A stretch of 64,000 bases of DNA from Cavia porcellus (lineage: Eukaryota > Chordata > Mammalia > Rodentia > Caviidae), in assembly GCF_034190915.1 (NCBI RefSeq), contig NW_026947632.1, forward strand, positions 372,001 through 436,000, given 5' to 3'. This document shows, one piece after another, positions 29,341-41,801 of this stretch. Both the position numbers and the translations under genes were made by a program. The notes beneath the pieces were generated by a model that did not search any database, had not been told where the DNA came from, and saw nothing but the letters and a program-made list of their open reading frames with translations. The number at the start of each line of letters is the position of its first letter. Positions within the stretch are counted from its first letter, which is position 1.

Positions 29341-30784
29341 CACCCCGTGACGCTTTTCTCCATTCTTCATTGCCACTCACTGCCTATCCTACTTCAGGAC
29401 CTCTGATTCACACCACCCCGTGATTTTTTCTCACTCTTACTAGTGAAAGGCCTGTTAGAAACCCTTACAATGCGCACCATCCCGCGATGTTTTACAGAAT
29501 CCTATCCTACATTGCCACTGCATGTTTCCTGACCCCGTGGCCCTTTTCTCCATACTACATTGCCACTCACTGCCTATCCTAATTCAGGCCCTCTGATTCA
29601 CACCACCCTGTGATGTTATTCTCACTCCTACTAGTGAATGGCCTCTTAGAAACACTTACAATGCGCACAAACCCGCGATTTTTTTCACAAACCTATCCTA
29701 CATGGCCACTTCATGTTTCCTGACCTCCCCATTCTGTCCACCCCGTGGCGCTTTTCTCCATCCTACATTGCGAATCACTGCCTATCCCAGTTCAGGCCCT
29801 CTGATTCACACGACCCCGTGATGTTTATCTCACTCCTACTAGTGAATGGCCTGTTAGAAACCCTTAAAATGCGAACCACCCTGCGATGTTTTCCAGAAAA
29901 CTATCCTACATTGCCATTGCATGTTTCCTGACCTCCCCATGCTGACGACCCCGTGACGCTTTTCTCCATTCTACATTGCCACTCACTGCCTATCCCAATT
30001 CAGGACCTCCGATTCACACCACCCCGTGATGGTTTTCTCACTCCTACTAGAGAATGGCGTGTTAGAAAGCCTTACAATTCACACGACCCTGCGATGTTTT
30101 TCAGAAACCTATCCTACATTGCCACTGCATGTTTCCTGACTTCCCCATTCTGACCACCCCGTGGCCATTTTCTCCATGCTACAGTGCCACTCACTGCCTT
30201 TCCTAATTCAGGCCCTACGATTCACACCACCCCGTGATGTTTTTCTCACTCTTACTAGTAAATGGGCCTTTAGAAGCCCTTACAATGCGCACCACACCGC
30301 GATGTTCTTCAGAAAGCTATCCTTCATTGCCACTGCATGTTTCCTGACCTCCCCAAGCTGACCACCCCGTGGCGCTTTTCTCCATCGTACATTGCCACAC
30401 ACTGCCTATCCAAATTCAGGCCCTCCGATTCACACCATCCCGTGATGTTTTTATCATTCCTTCTATTGTATGCTGTGTTAGAAAACCTTACATTGCGCAC
30501 CACCCAACGATGTTTTTCAGAAACATACCCTACATTGCCACTGCATGTTTCCTGACCTCCCCATGGTGACCACCCCGTGGCGCTTTTCTCCATCCTACAT
30601 TGCCACGCACTGCTTATCCTAATTCAGGCCCTCCGATTCACACCACCCCATGATGTTTTTCTCACTCCTACTAGTGAATGGACTGTTAGAAACCCTTACA
30701 ATGCGCACCACCCCACGATGTTTTTCAGAAACCTATCCTACATTGCCACAGCATGTTTCCTGACATCCCCATGCTGACCACCCT
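29341..30784. repeat. Mosaic segment with a 17-bp internal deletion
   Basis: The left part (29,347-30,360) follows 21,244-22,270 with more substitutions than other pairs. Its offset changes from 8,103 to 8,086 because 17 bp are missing at about 29,529-29,537. The right part (30,369-30,784) follows 18,959-19,370 at offset 11,410. The segment appears assembled from at least two founders. Confidence 0.72.
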
Positions 30785-32444
30785 GTGGCGCTTTTCTCCA
30801 TCCTACATTGCCACTCACTGCCTATCCTAATTCAGGCCTTCCGATTCACAACACCCCGTGATTTTTTCTCACTCTTACTAGTCAATGGCCTGTGTGAAAC
30901 CCTTACAATGCGCACCACCTCGCGATGTTTTTCAGAATCTTATCCTACTTTACCACTGCATGTTTCCTGACCTCCCCATGCTGACCACCCCGTGGCCCAT
31001 TCCTCCTTCCTACATTGCCACTCACTGCCAATCCTAATTCAGGCCCTCCGATTCACACCACCCCGTGATGTTATTCTCACTCCTACTAGTGAATGGCCTC
31101 TTAGAAACCCTTACAATGCGCACAACCCCGTGATGATTTCAGAATCCTATCCTACATTGCCACTGCATGTTTCCTGACCTCCCCATGTTGACCACCCCAT
31201 GGCGCTTTTCTCCATCCTACATTGCCACTCACTGCCTATCCTAATTCAGGCCCTCCGACTCACACCAACGCGGTATGTTTTTCTCACTCCTACTAGTGAA
31301 TGGCCTGGTAGAAACCCTTACAATGCGCACCACCCCGCGATGTTTTTCAGAATCCTATCCTACATTGCCACTGCATGTTTCCTAACCTCCCCATGCTGAC
31401 CACCCCGTGGCCCTTTCTCCATCCTACATTGCCACTTACTGCCTATCCTAATTCAGGCCCTCCGATTTACACAACCCCGTGATGTTATTCTCACTCCTAC
31501 TAGTGAATGGCCTCTTGGAAACCCTTACAATGCTCTCAACCCCACGATGTTTTTCACAAAACTATCCTACATTGCCACTGCATGTTTCCTGACCTCCCCA
31601 TTGTGTCCACCTCATGGCGCTTTTCTCCATCCTACTTTGCCACTCACTGCCTATCCCAATTCAGGCCCTCCGATTCACAGCAAACCGTGATGTTATTCTC
31701 ACTCCTACTAGTGAATGGCCTCTTAGAAACCCTTACAATGCGCACCACCCTGCGATTTTTTTCAGAAACCTATCCTACATTGCCACTGCATGTTTCCTGA
31801 CCTACCCATGCTGACCACCCAGTGGCACTTTTCTCCATCCTACATTGCCACTCACAGCCTATACTAATTCAGGCCCTCCGATTTACACCATCCTGTGATG
31901 TTTTTCTCACTCCTACTAGTGATTGGCCTGTTAGAAACCCTTACAATGCGCACCACCCCGGAATGTTTTTCAGAAACCTATCCCACATTGCCACAGGATG
32001 TTTCCTGACCTCCCCATGCTGACCAACCCCGGCGCTTTTCTCCATCCTACGTTGCCACTCACGGCCTATCCTAATTCAGGCCCTCCGACTCACACCACCC
32101 CGTGATGTTTTTCTCACTCCTACTAGTGAATGGCCTGTTAGAAACCCTTACAATGCCCACCACCCCGCGATGTTTTTCAGAATCCTATCCTACATTGCCA
32201 CTGCATGATTCCTGACCTCCCCATGCTGACCACACCGTGGCACTTTTCTCCATCCTACCTTGCGACTCACTGCCTATCCTAATACAGGCTCTCCGATTCA
32301 CACCATCCCGTGATGTTTTTCTCACTCCTACTAGGGAATAGCTTGTTAGAAACCCTTACAATATGCCCCACCCCGTTATCTTTTTCAGAAACCTATCCTA
32401 CATTGCCACTGCATGTTTCCTGACATCCCCATGCTGACCACCCC
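30785..32444. repeat. Shortened 11-mer cassette (8 monomers)
   Basis: It begins and ends like the cassette at 39,519-41,801 but spans 1,660 bp rather than 2,283. Three monomer types are absent: the AACAATTAAAAT type, the following GTGATTTTTTCTC type, and the GTAGTGAGTAGC type. The two gaps are not adjacent, so at least two separate losses are implied. Confidence 0.75.
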
Positions 32445-32717
32445 GTGGCGCTTTTCTCCACCCTACATTGCCACTCACTGCCTATCCTAATTCAGGCCCT
32501 CCGATTCACACCACAACGTGATGTTTTTCTCACTCCTACTAGTGAATGGCCTGTCATAAACCCTAACAATGCGCACCAACCTGAGATGTTTTACAGAAAC
32601 CTATCCTACATAGCCACTGCATGTTTCCTGACCTCCCCATGCTGACCACCCCATTGAGCTTTTCTCCATCCTATATTACCACTCACTGCCTAACCCTGTT
32701 CAGGCCCTCCGATTCAA

Positions 32718-32782
32718 ACCACCCCGTGATGTTTTTCTCACTCCTACTAGTGAATGGCCTGTTAGAAACCCTTACAATGCGC
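32718..32782 (+). repeat. Subunit A of the monomer (~65 bp)
   Basis: It opens with ACCACCCCGTGATGTTTTTC. Over the first 30 bases it matches subunit C at 25 positions, and over the first 20 bases it matches B at 19. The second half (ACTAGTGAATGG, GTTAGAAACCC, ACAATGCGC) has no clear counterpart in B or C. Most one-base length variants (GATGTTTTTC becoming GATTTTTTC) and the 2-bp variant (AATGCGCACC becoming AATGCACC) fall in this subunit. Confidence 0.85.
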
Positions 32783-32852
32783 ACCACCCCGCGATGTTTT
32801 TCAGAAACCTATCCTACATTGCCACTGCATGTTTCCTGACCTCCCCATGCTG
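32783..32852 (+). repeat. Subunit B of the monomer (~70 bp)
   Basis: It opens with ACCACCCCGCGATGTTTTTC, then CAGAAACCTATCC and the TACATTGCCACT motif shared with subunit C, and ends CTGACCTCCCCATGCTG. TATCCTACATTGCCACT here and CATCCTACATTGCCACT in C match at 16 of 17 bases, supporting common descent of B and C. Confidence 0.85.
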
Positions 32853-32925
32853 ACCACCCGGTGGCGCTTTTCTCCATCCTACATTGCCAATCACTGCCTA
32901 TCCCAATTCAGGCCCTCCGATTCAC
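32853..32925 (+). repeat. Subunit C of the monomer (~73 bp)
   Basis: In consensus it opens ACCACCCCGTGGCGCTTTTC, followed by TCCATCCTACATTGCCACT, CACTGCCTATCC, TAATTCAGGCCC and TCCGATTCAC. Most of the short open frames in the array start at the GTG or ATG of this opening box (GTGGCG or ATGGCG) and stop one monomer later. Confidence 0.85.
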
Positions 32926-33484
32926 ACCTTCCCGTGATGTTCTTCTCACTCAAACTAGTGAATGGCGTGTTAGAAACCCTTACAATGCGCACCACCCTGC
33001 AATGTTTTTCAGAAACCAATCCTACATTGCCACAGCATGTTTCCTGACCTCCCCATGCTGACGACCCCATGGCGCTTTTCACCATCCTACATTGCCACTC
33101 ACAGCCTATCATTATTCATAACCTCCGATGCACAACACCCCATGAAGTTTTTCTCACTCCTTCTAGTGAATGGCCTGTTATAAACCCTTACAATGTGTAC
33201 CACCCCGCGATGTTTTTCAGAAACCTATCCTACATTGCCACTGCATGTTTCCTGACCTCCCCATTCTGTCCACCCTGTGGCGCTTTTCTGCATCCTTCAT
33301 TGCCACTCACTGCCTATCCCAATTCAGGCCCTCCGATTCACACCACCCCGTGATGTTTTTCTCACTCCTACTAGTGAATGGCCTATTTGAAACCCTTAAA
33401 ATGCGCACCACCCCGCGATGTTTTTCAGAAACCTATCCTACATTGCCACTGCATGTTTCCTGAACTCCCCATGCTGACCACCCC

Positions 33485-36400
33485 GTGGCGCTTTTCTCCA
33501 TCCTACATTTCCACTCACTGCCTATGCTAATTCAGACCCTCCGATACACAACACCCCGTGATGTTTTTTTCACTCCTACTAGTGAATGGCCTGTTAGAAA
33601 CCCTTACAATGCACAACCACGTGATCATTTACAGAAACCTATCCTACATTGCCACTGCATGTTTCCTGACCACCCGATGCTGACCACCCCGTGGCGCTTT
33701 TCCCAATCCTACATTGCCACTCACTGCCTATTCTAATTCAGGCCCTCCGATTCACACAAACCTGGGATGTTATTCTCACTTTTCTACAAGAGGCAATGTA
33801 GCATGGCGTGTTAGAAACAATTAAAATGCGCACCACCCCGCGATGTTTTTGAGAATCCTATCCTACATTGCCACTGCAGGTTTCCTGACCTACCCATGCT
33901 GACCACCCCATGACGCTTTTCTCCATCCTACATTGCCACTCACTGCCTATCCTAATTCAGGCCCTCCGATTCACACCACCCCGTGATTTTTTCTCACTCT
34001 TTCTAGTGAATGGCCTGTTAGAAACCCTTACAATGCGCACCACCCCTGATGTTTTTCAGAATCCTATCCTACATTGCCACTGCATGATTCCTGCCCTCCC
34101 CATGCTGACCTCCCCGTGGCCCATTTCTCCATCCTACATTGCCACTTACTGCCTATCCTAATTCAGGCTCTCCGATTCACACCACACCGTGATGTTATTC
34201 TCACTCCTACTAGTGAATGGCCTCTTAGAAACCCTTACTATGCACACAAACACGCGATGTTTTTCACAAACCTATCCTACATTGCCACTGCATGTTTCCT
34301 GACCTCCCCATTCTGTCCACCCTGTGGCGCTTTTCTGCATCCTTCATTGCCAATCACTGCCTATCCCAATTCAGGCCCTCCGATTCACACCACCCCATGA
34401 TGTTTTTCTCACTCCTACTAGTGAATCGCCTGTAGGAAACCCTTAAAATGTGAACCACCCCACGATGTTTTTTCACAAATCTATCCTACATTGCCCTGCA
34501 TGTTTCCTGACCTCCCCATGCTGACCACTCCGTGACGCTTTTCTCCATCTTACATTGCCACTTACTGCCTTTCCTAATTCAGGCCCTCCTATTAACACCA
34601 CCCCGTGATGTTTTTTTGATTCCTGCTAGTGAATGGCCTGTTAGAAACCCTTACAATGCGCACCACTCCGCGATGTTTTTCAGAAACCTATCCTACATTG
34701 CCACTGCATGTGTCCTGACCTCCCCATGCTGACCACACCATGGCGCTTTTGTCCATACCACATTGCCACTCAATGCCTTTTCTAATTCAGGCCCTACGAT
34801 TCACACCACCCCATGAAATTTTTCTCACTCCTTCTAGTGAATGGCCTGTTAGAAACCCTTACAATCCGCACCACCCCGCGATGTTTTTCAGAAACCTATC
34901 CTACATTGCCACTGCATGTTTCCTGACCTCCGCATGCTGACCACCCCGTGGCCGTTTTCTCCATCCTACATTGCCACTCACTGCCTATCCTAATCCAGGC
35001 CCTCCGATTAACACCACTCCATGATGTTTTTCTCACCCCTACTAGTGAATGGCCTGTTAAAAACCCTTACAATGCACACTACCCCGCGATGTTTTTCAGA
35101 AACCTGTCCTACATTGCCACTGCATGTTTCCTGACCTCCCCAAGCTGACCACCCAATGGCGCTTTTCTCCATCCTACATTGCCACTCACTGCCTATCCTA
35201 ATTCAGGCCCTCCGATTCACACCACACGGTGCTGTTTTTCTCACGGCTACTAGTGCATGGCGTGTAAGTAACAATTACAATGTGCAACACCCTGCAATGT
35301 TTTTCAGAAACCTATCCTACATTGCTACTGCATGTTTCCTGACCTCCCGATGCTGACCAGCCCGTGGCGCTTTTGTCCGTCCTACATTGCCACTCACTGC
35401 CTAACATAATTCAGGTCCTCTGATTCACACCACCCCGTGATGTTTTTCTCACTCCTACTAGTGAATGGCCTGTTAGAAACACTTACAATGCACCACCCCG
35501 CGATCATTTACAGAAACCTATCCTACATTGCCACTGCATGTTTCCTGACCACCCGATGCTGACCACCCCGTGGTGCTTTTCCCAATCCTACATTGCCACT
35601 CACTGCCTATTCTAATTCAGGCCCTCCGCTTCACACAAACCCGTGATGTTATTCTCACTTTTCTACAAGAGCATGGCGTGTTAGAAACAGTTAAAATGCG
35701 CACCACCCCGCGATGTTTTTCAGAATCCTATCCAACATTGCCACTGCAGGTTTCCTGACCTACCCATGCTGACCACCCCGTGACGCTTTTCTCCATCCTA
35801 CATTGCCACTCACTGCTTATCCTAATTCAGGCCCTCCGATTCACACCACCCCGTGATTTTTTCTCACTCTTACTAGTGAATGGCCTGTTAGAAACCCTTA
35901 CAATGCGCACCACCCCGCGATGTTTTTCAGAATCCTATCCTACATTGCCACTGCATGATTCCTGCCCTCCCCATGCTGACCACCCCGTGGCCCATTTCTC
36001 CATCCTACATTACCACTTACTGCCTATCCTAATTCAGGCTCTCCGATTCACACCACCCCGTGATGTTATTCTCACTCCTACTAGCGAATGTTCTCTTAGA
36101 AACACTTACTATGCGCACAAACACGCGATGTTTTTCGCAAACCTATCCTACATTGCCACTGCATGTTTCCTGACCTCCCCATTCTGTCCACCCTGTGGCG
36201 CTTTTCTGCATCCTTCATTGCCACTCACTGCCTATTCCAATTCAGGCCCTCCGAATCACACCACACCATGATGTTTTTCTCACTCCTACTAGTGAATGGC
36301 CTGTTAGAAACCCTTAAAATGCGAACCACCCCGCGATGTTTTTCAGAATCCTATCCTACATTGCCACTGCATGATTCCTGACCTCCCCATGCTGACGACC

Positions 36401-39312
36401 CTGTTGCGCTTTTCTCCATCCTACATTGCCACTCACTGCCTACACCAGTTCAGGCCCTCCGAATCACACCACCCCGTGATGTTTTTCTCACTCCTAGTAG
36501 TGAGTAGCCTGTTAGAAAACCTTGCAATGCGCACCACCCCGCAGTGTTTTTCAGAAACCTATCCTACATTGCCACTGCATGTTTTCTGACCTCCCCATGC
36601 TGACCACACCGTGGCACTTTTCTCCATCCTACCTTGCGACTCACTGCCTATCCTAATACAGGCTCTCCGATTCACACCATCCCGTGATGTTTTTCTCACT
36701 CCTACTAGGGAATAGCTTGTTAGAAACCCTTACAATATGCCCCACCCCGTTATCTTTTTCAGAAACCTATCCTACATTGCCACTGCATGTTTCCTGACAT
36801 CCCCATGCTGACCACCCCGTGGCGCTTTTCTCCACCCTACATTGCCACTCACTGCCTATCCTAATTCAGGCCCTCCGATTCACACCACAACGTGATGTTT
36901 TTCTCACTCCTACTAGTGAATGGCCTGTCATAAACCCTAACAATGCGCACCAACCTGAGATGTTTTACAGAAACCTATCCTACATAGCCACTGCATGTTT
37001 CCAGACCTCCCCATGCTGACCACCCCATTGAGCTTTTCTCCATCCTATATTACCACTCACTGCCTAACCCTGTTCAGGCCCTCCGATTCAAACCACCCCG
37101 TGATGTTTTTCTCACTCCTTTCAGTGAATAGCCTTTTAGAAAACTTTACAATGCGCACCACCCCGCAATGATTTTGAGAAACCTATCCTACATTGCCACT
37201 GCATGTTTCCTGACCTCCCCATGCTGACCACCCGGTGGCGCTTTTCTCCATCCTACATTGCCAATCACTGTCTATCCCAATTCAGGCCCTCCAATTCACA
37301 CCTTCCCGTGATGTTCTTCTCAGTCCTACTAGTGAATGGCGTGTTAGAAACCCTTACAATGCGCACCACCCCGTGATGTTTTTCAGAAAACTATCCTACA
37401 TTGCCACAGCATGTTTCCTGACCTCCCCATGCTGACCACCCCGTGGCGCTTTTCACCATCCTACATTGCCACTCACTGCCTATCCTTATTCACACCGTCC
37501 TATTCACAACACCCCGTGATATTTTTTTCACTCCTACTAGTGAATGGCGTGTTAGAAACCCTTACAATGCACCACCCCGCGATCTTTTCCAGAAACCTAT
37601 CCTATATTGCCACTGCATGTTTCCTGACCACACCATGCTGACCACCCCGTGGCGCTTTTCTCCATCCTACATTGCCACTCACTGCCTATCCTAATTCAGG
37701 CCCTACGATTCACACCACCCCGTGATGTTTTTCTCACTCTTACTAGTAAATGGGTCTTTAGAAGCCCTTACAATGCGCACCACACCGCGATGTTCTTCAG
37801 AAAGCTATCCTTCATTGCCACTGCATGTTTCCTGACCTCCCCAAGCTGACCACCCCGTGGCGCTTTTCTCCATCGTACATTGCCACTCACTGCCTATCCT
37901 AATTCAGGCCCTCCGATTCACACCATCCCGTGATATTTTTCTCATTCCTTCTATTGAATGCTGTGTTAGAAACCCTTACATTGCGCACCACCCAACGATG
38001 TTTTTCAGAAACATACCCTACATTGCCACTGCATGTTTCCTGACCTCCCCATGGTGACCACCCGGTGGCGCTTTTCTCCATCCTACATTGCCACGCACTG
38101 CTTATCCTAATTCAGGCCCTCCGATTCACACCACCCCATGATGTTTTTCTCACTCCTACTAGTTAATGGACTGTTAGAAACCCTTACAATGCGCACCACC
38201 CCGCGATGTTTTTCAGAAACCTATCCTAAATTGCCACTGCATGTTTCCTGACCTCCCCATTGTGTCCACCCCATGGCGCTTTTCTCCATCCTTCTTTGTC
38301 ACTCACTGCCTATACCAATTCAGGCCCTCAGATTCACACCACCCCGTGATGTTATTCTCACTCCTACTAGTAAATGGCCTCTTAGAAACACTTACACTGC
38401 GCACAAACCCGCGATTTTTTTCACAAACCTATCCTACATTGCCACTTCATGTTTTCTGACCTCCCCATTCTGTCCACCCCGTGGCGCTTTTCTCCATCCT
38501 ACATTGCCAATCACTGCCTATCCCAATTCAGGCCCTCCGATTCACACCACCCCTTGATGTTTTTCTCACTCCTACTAGTGAATGGCCTGTTAGAAACCCT
38601 TACAATGCGCACCACCCCGCGATGTTTTTCAGAAACCTATCCTACATTGCCACTGCATGTTTACTGACCTCCCCATGCTGACCACCCGGTGGCGCTTTTC
38701 TCCATCCTACATTGCCAATCACTGCCTATCCCAATTCAGGCCCTTCGATTCACACCTTCCCGTGATGTTCTTCTCACTCAAACTAGTGAATGGCGTGTTA
38801 GAAACCCTTACAATGCGCACCACCCTGCAATGTTTTTCAGAAACCAATCCTACATTGCCACAGCATGTTTCCTGACCTCCCCATGCTGACCACCCCATGG
38901 CGCTTTTCACCATCCTACATTGCCACTCACAGCCTATCATTATTCACAACCTCCGATTCACAACACCCCATGATGTTTTTCTCACTCCTTCTAGTGAATG
39001 GCCTGTTATAAACCCTTACAATGTGTACCACCCCGCGATGTTTTTCAGAAACCTATCTTACATTGCCACTGCATGTTTCCTGACCTCCCCATTCTGTCCA
39101 CCCTGTGGCGCTTTTCTGCATCCTTCATTGCCACTCACTGCCTATCCCAATTCAGGCCCTCCGATTCACACCACCCCGTGATGTTTTTCCCACTCCTTCT
39201 AGTGAATGGCCTGTTATAAACCCTTACAATGTGTACCACCCCGCGATGTTTTTCAGAAACCTATCCTACATTGCCACTGCATGTTTCCTGAACTCCCCAT
39301 GCTGACCACCCC
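33485..39312. repeat. 28-monomer HOR, copy H1 (5,828 bp)
   Basis: Monomer starts, taken at the GTG or ATG of subunit C, give 28 monomers. They are 208 bp except for units of 206, 219, 206, 206, 210, 207 and 206 bp, which sum to 5,828. The 219-bp unit carries a 10-bp inverted insertion at 33,792-33,801. H1 private features include a short patch near 39,189-39,240 copied from the preceding monomer. It pairs with H2 at offset 13,094. Confidence 0.88.
33691..33909 (+). repeat. 219-bp monomer with inverted micro-insertion
   Basis: Subunit A here reads CACTTTTCTACAAGAGGCAA followed by TGTAGCATGGCGTG. Relative to the related monomer at 35,570 (CTACAAGAGCATGG) it has 9 extra bases. GGCAATGTAG at 33,792-33,801 is the exact reverse complement of CTACATTGCC, which occurs in subunits B and C of almost every monomer. 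CTACA (33,784-33,788) and TGTAG (33,797-33,801) can form a small hairpin. Confidence 0.85.
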
Positions 39313-39518
39313 GTGGCGCTTTTCTCCATCCTACATTTCCACTCACTGCCTATGCTAATTCAGACCCTCCGATACACAACACCCCGTGATGTTTTTTTTA
39401 CTCCTACTAGTGAATGGCCTGTTAGAAACCCTTACAATGCACCACCACGTGATCATTTACAGAAACCTATCCTACATTGCCACAGCATGTTTCCTGACAT
39501 CCCCATGCTGACCACCCT
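39313..39518 (+). repeat. First monomer of a truncated HOR copy
   Basis: This 206-bp monomer matches the HOR first monomer (33,485, 46,579, 52,407, 55,742, 56,779, 62,607), with CTCACTGCCTATGCTAATTC and CACCACGTGATC. Near its end it switches to CCACAGCATG and CTGACATCCCC, the lead-in of the 11-mer cassette. The HOR is therefore interrupted after its first monomer. Confidence 0.75.
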
Positions 39519-41801
39519 GTGGCGCTTTTCTCCATCCTACATTGCCACTCACTGCCTATCCTAATTCAGGCCTTCCGATTCACAACACCCCGTGATTTTT
39601 TCTCAATCTTACTAGTCAATGGCCTGTGGGAAACCCTTACAATGCGCACCACCTCGCGATGTTTTTCAGAATCTTATCCTACTTTACCACTGCATGTTTC
39701 CTGACCTCCCCATGCTGACCACCCCGTGGCCCATTCCTCCTTCCTACATTGCCACTCACTGCCAATCCTAATTCAGGCCCTCCGATTCACACCACCCCGT
39801 GATGTTATTCTCACTCCTACTAGTGAATGGCCTCTTAGAAACCCTTACAATGCGCACAACCCCGTGATGTTTTTCAGAATCCTATCCTACATTGCCACTG
39901 CATGTTTCCTGACCTCCCCATGTTGACCACCCCATGGCGCTTTTCTCCATCCTACATTGCCACTCACTGCCTATCCTAATTCAGGCCCTCCGACTCACAC
40001 CAACGCGGTATGTTTTTCTCACTCCTACTAGTGAATGGCCTGGTAGAAACCCTTACAATGCGCACCACCCCGCGATGTTTTTCAGAATCCTATCCTACAT
40101 TGCCACTGCATGTTTCCTAACCTCCCCATGCTGACCACCCCGTGGCCCTTTCTCCATCCTACATTGCCACTTACTGCCTATCCTAATTCAGGCCCTCCGA
40201 TTTACACAACCCCGTGATGTTATTCTCACTCCTACTAGTGAATGGCCTCTTGGAAACCCTTACAATGCTCTCAACCCCACGATGTTTTTCACAAAACTAT
40301 CCTACATTGCCACTGCATGTTTCCTGACCTCCCCATTGTGTCCACCTCATGGCGCTTTTCTCCATCCTACTTTGCCACTCACTGCCTATCCCAATTCAGG
40401 CCCTCCGATTCACAGCAAACCGTGATGTTATTCTCACTCCTACTAGTGAATGGCCTCTTAGAAACCCTTACAATGCGCACCACCCTGCGATTTTTTTCAG
40501 AAACCTATCCTACATTGCCACTGCATGTTTCCTGACCTACCCATGCTGACCACCCAGTGGCACTTTTCTCCATCCTACATTGCCACTCACAGCCTATACT
40601 AATTCAGGCCCTCCGATTTACACCATCCTGTGATGTTTTTCTCACTCCTACTAGTGATTGGCCTGTTAGAAACCCTTACAATGCGCACCACCCCGGAATG
40701 TTTTTCAGAAACCTATCCCACATTGCCACAGGATGTTTCCTGACCTCCCCAAGCTGACCACCCCGTGGCGCTTTTCTCCATCCTACATTGCCACTCACTG
40801 CCTATTCTAATTCAGGCCCTCGGATTCACACAAACCCATGATGTTTTCTCACTGCTACTAGTGCATGACGTGTTAGAAACAATTAAAATGCGCAGCACCC
40901 CGCGATGTTTTTCAGAATACTATCCTACATTGCCACTGCATGTTTCCTGACCTACCTATGCTGACCACCCTGTGGCGCATTTCTCCATCCTACATTGCCA
41001 CTCTCTGGCTATCTTAATTCAGGCCCTCCGATTTACCGCACCCCGTGATTTTTTCTCACTCTTACTAGTGAATGGCCTGTTAGAAACCCTTACAATGCCC
41101 ACCACCCCGCGATGTTTTTCAGAATCCTATCCTACATTGCCACTGCATGTTTCCTGACCTCCCCATGCTGACCAACCCCGGCGCTTTTCTCCATCCTACG
41201 TTGCCACTCACGGCCTATCCTAATTAAGGCCCTCCGACTCACACCACCCCGTGATGTTTTTCTCACTCCTACTAGTGAATGGCCTGTTAGAAACCCTTAC
41301 AATGCCCACCACCCCGCGATGTTTTTCAGAATCCTATCCTACATTGCCACTGCATGATTCCTGACCTCCCCATGCTGACGACCCTGTTGCGCTTTTCTCC
41401 ATCCTACATTGGCACTCACTGCCTACACCAGTTCAGGCCCTCCGAATCACACCACCCCGTGATGTTTTTCTCACTCCTAGTAGTGAGTAGCCTGTTAGAA
41501 AACCTTGCAATGCGCACCACCCCGCAGTGTTTTTCAGAAACCTATCCTACATTGCCACTGCATGTTTTCTGACCTCCCCATGCTGACCACACCGTGGCAC
41601 TTTTCTCCATCCTACCTTGCGACTCACTGCCTATCCTAATACAGGCTCTCCGATTCACACCATCCCGTGATGTTTTTCTCACTCCTACTAGGGAATAGCT
41701 TGTTAGAAACCCTTACAATATGCCCCACCCCGTTATCTTTTTCAGAAACCTATCCTACATTGCCACTGCATGTTTCCTGACATCCCCATGCTGACCACCC
41801 C
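39519..41801. repeat. 11-mer cassette, tandem unit 1 (2,283 bp)
   Basis: Eleven monomers, six of 208 bp and five with a one-base deletion (11 x 208 - 5 = 2,283). It is followed directly by a second unit of the same length. I noticed only a few differences between them, for example CTCAATCTTAC near 39,602 against CTCACTCTTAC near 41,885, and CCGTGATGTTTTTC near 39,860 against CCGTGATATTTTTC near 42,145. Confidence 0.88.

Larger units (their letters stand above)
32718..32925 (+). repeat. Representative 208-bp monomer (A-B-C phase)
   Basis: This copy is close to the consensus and is used to define the phase. Subunit A is 65 bp, B is 70 bp and C is 73 bp, and the next monomer starts at 32,926. 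The monomer carries a SpeI site (ACTAGT) and an FspI site (TGCGCA) in A, and the CCTACATTGCCACT motif in both B and C. The consensus has about 7 CpG dinucleotides against about 11 expected from its base composition. Confidence 0.9.
32445..33484. repeat. Lead-in to the first complete HOR
   Basis: The first monomer matches 17,922. The second is a hybrid whose left part matches about 18,130 (CCATTGAGCTTTTC) and whose right part matches about 38,560. From about 32,740 the sequence is in phase with the 5,828-bp HOR (32,861 pairs with 38,689), so the HOR lattice starts slightly before 33,485. Confidence 0.72.

Noticed and set aside
33784..33804. Transposon or target-site duplication at the 9-base length increase
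   Set aside because: The added bases are explained by the reverse complement of a satellite motif. There are no terminal repeats or target duplication.
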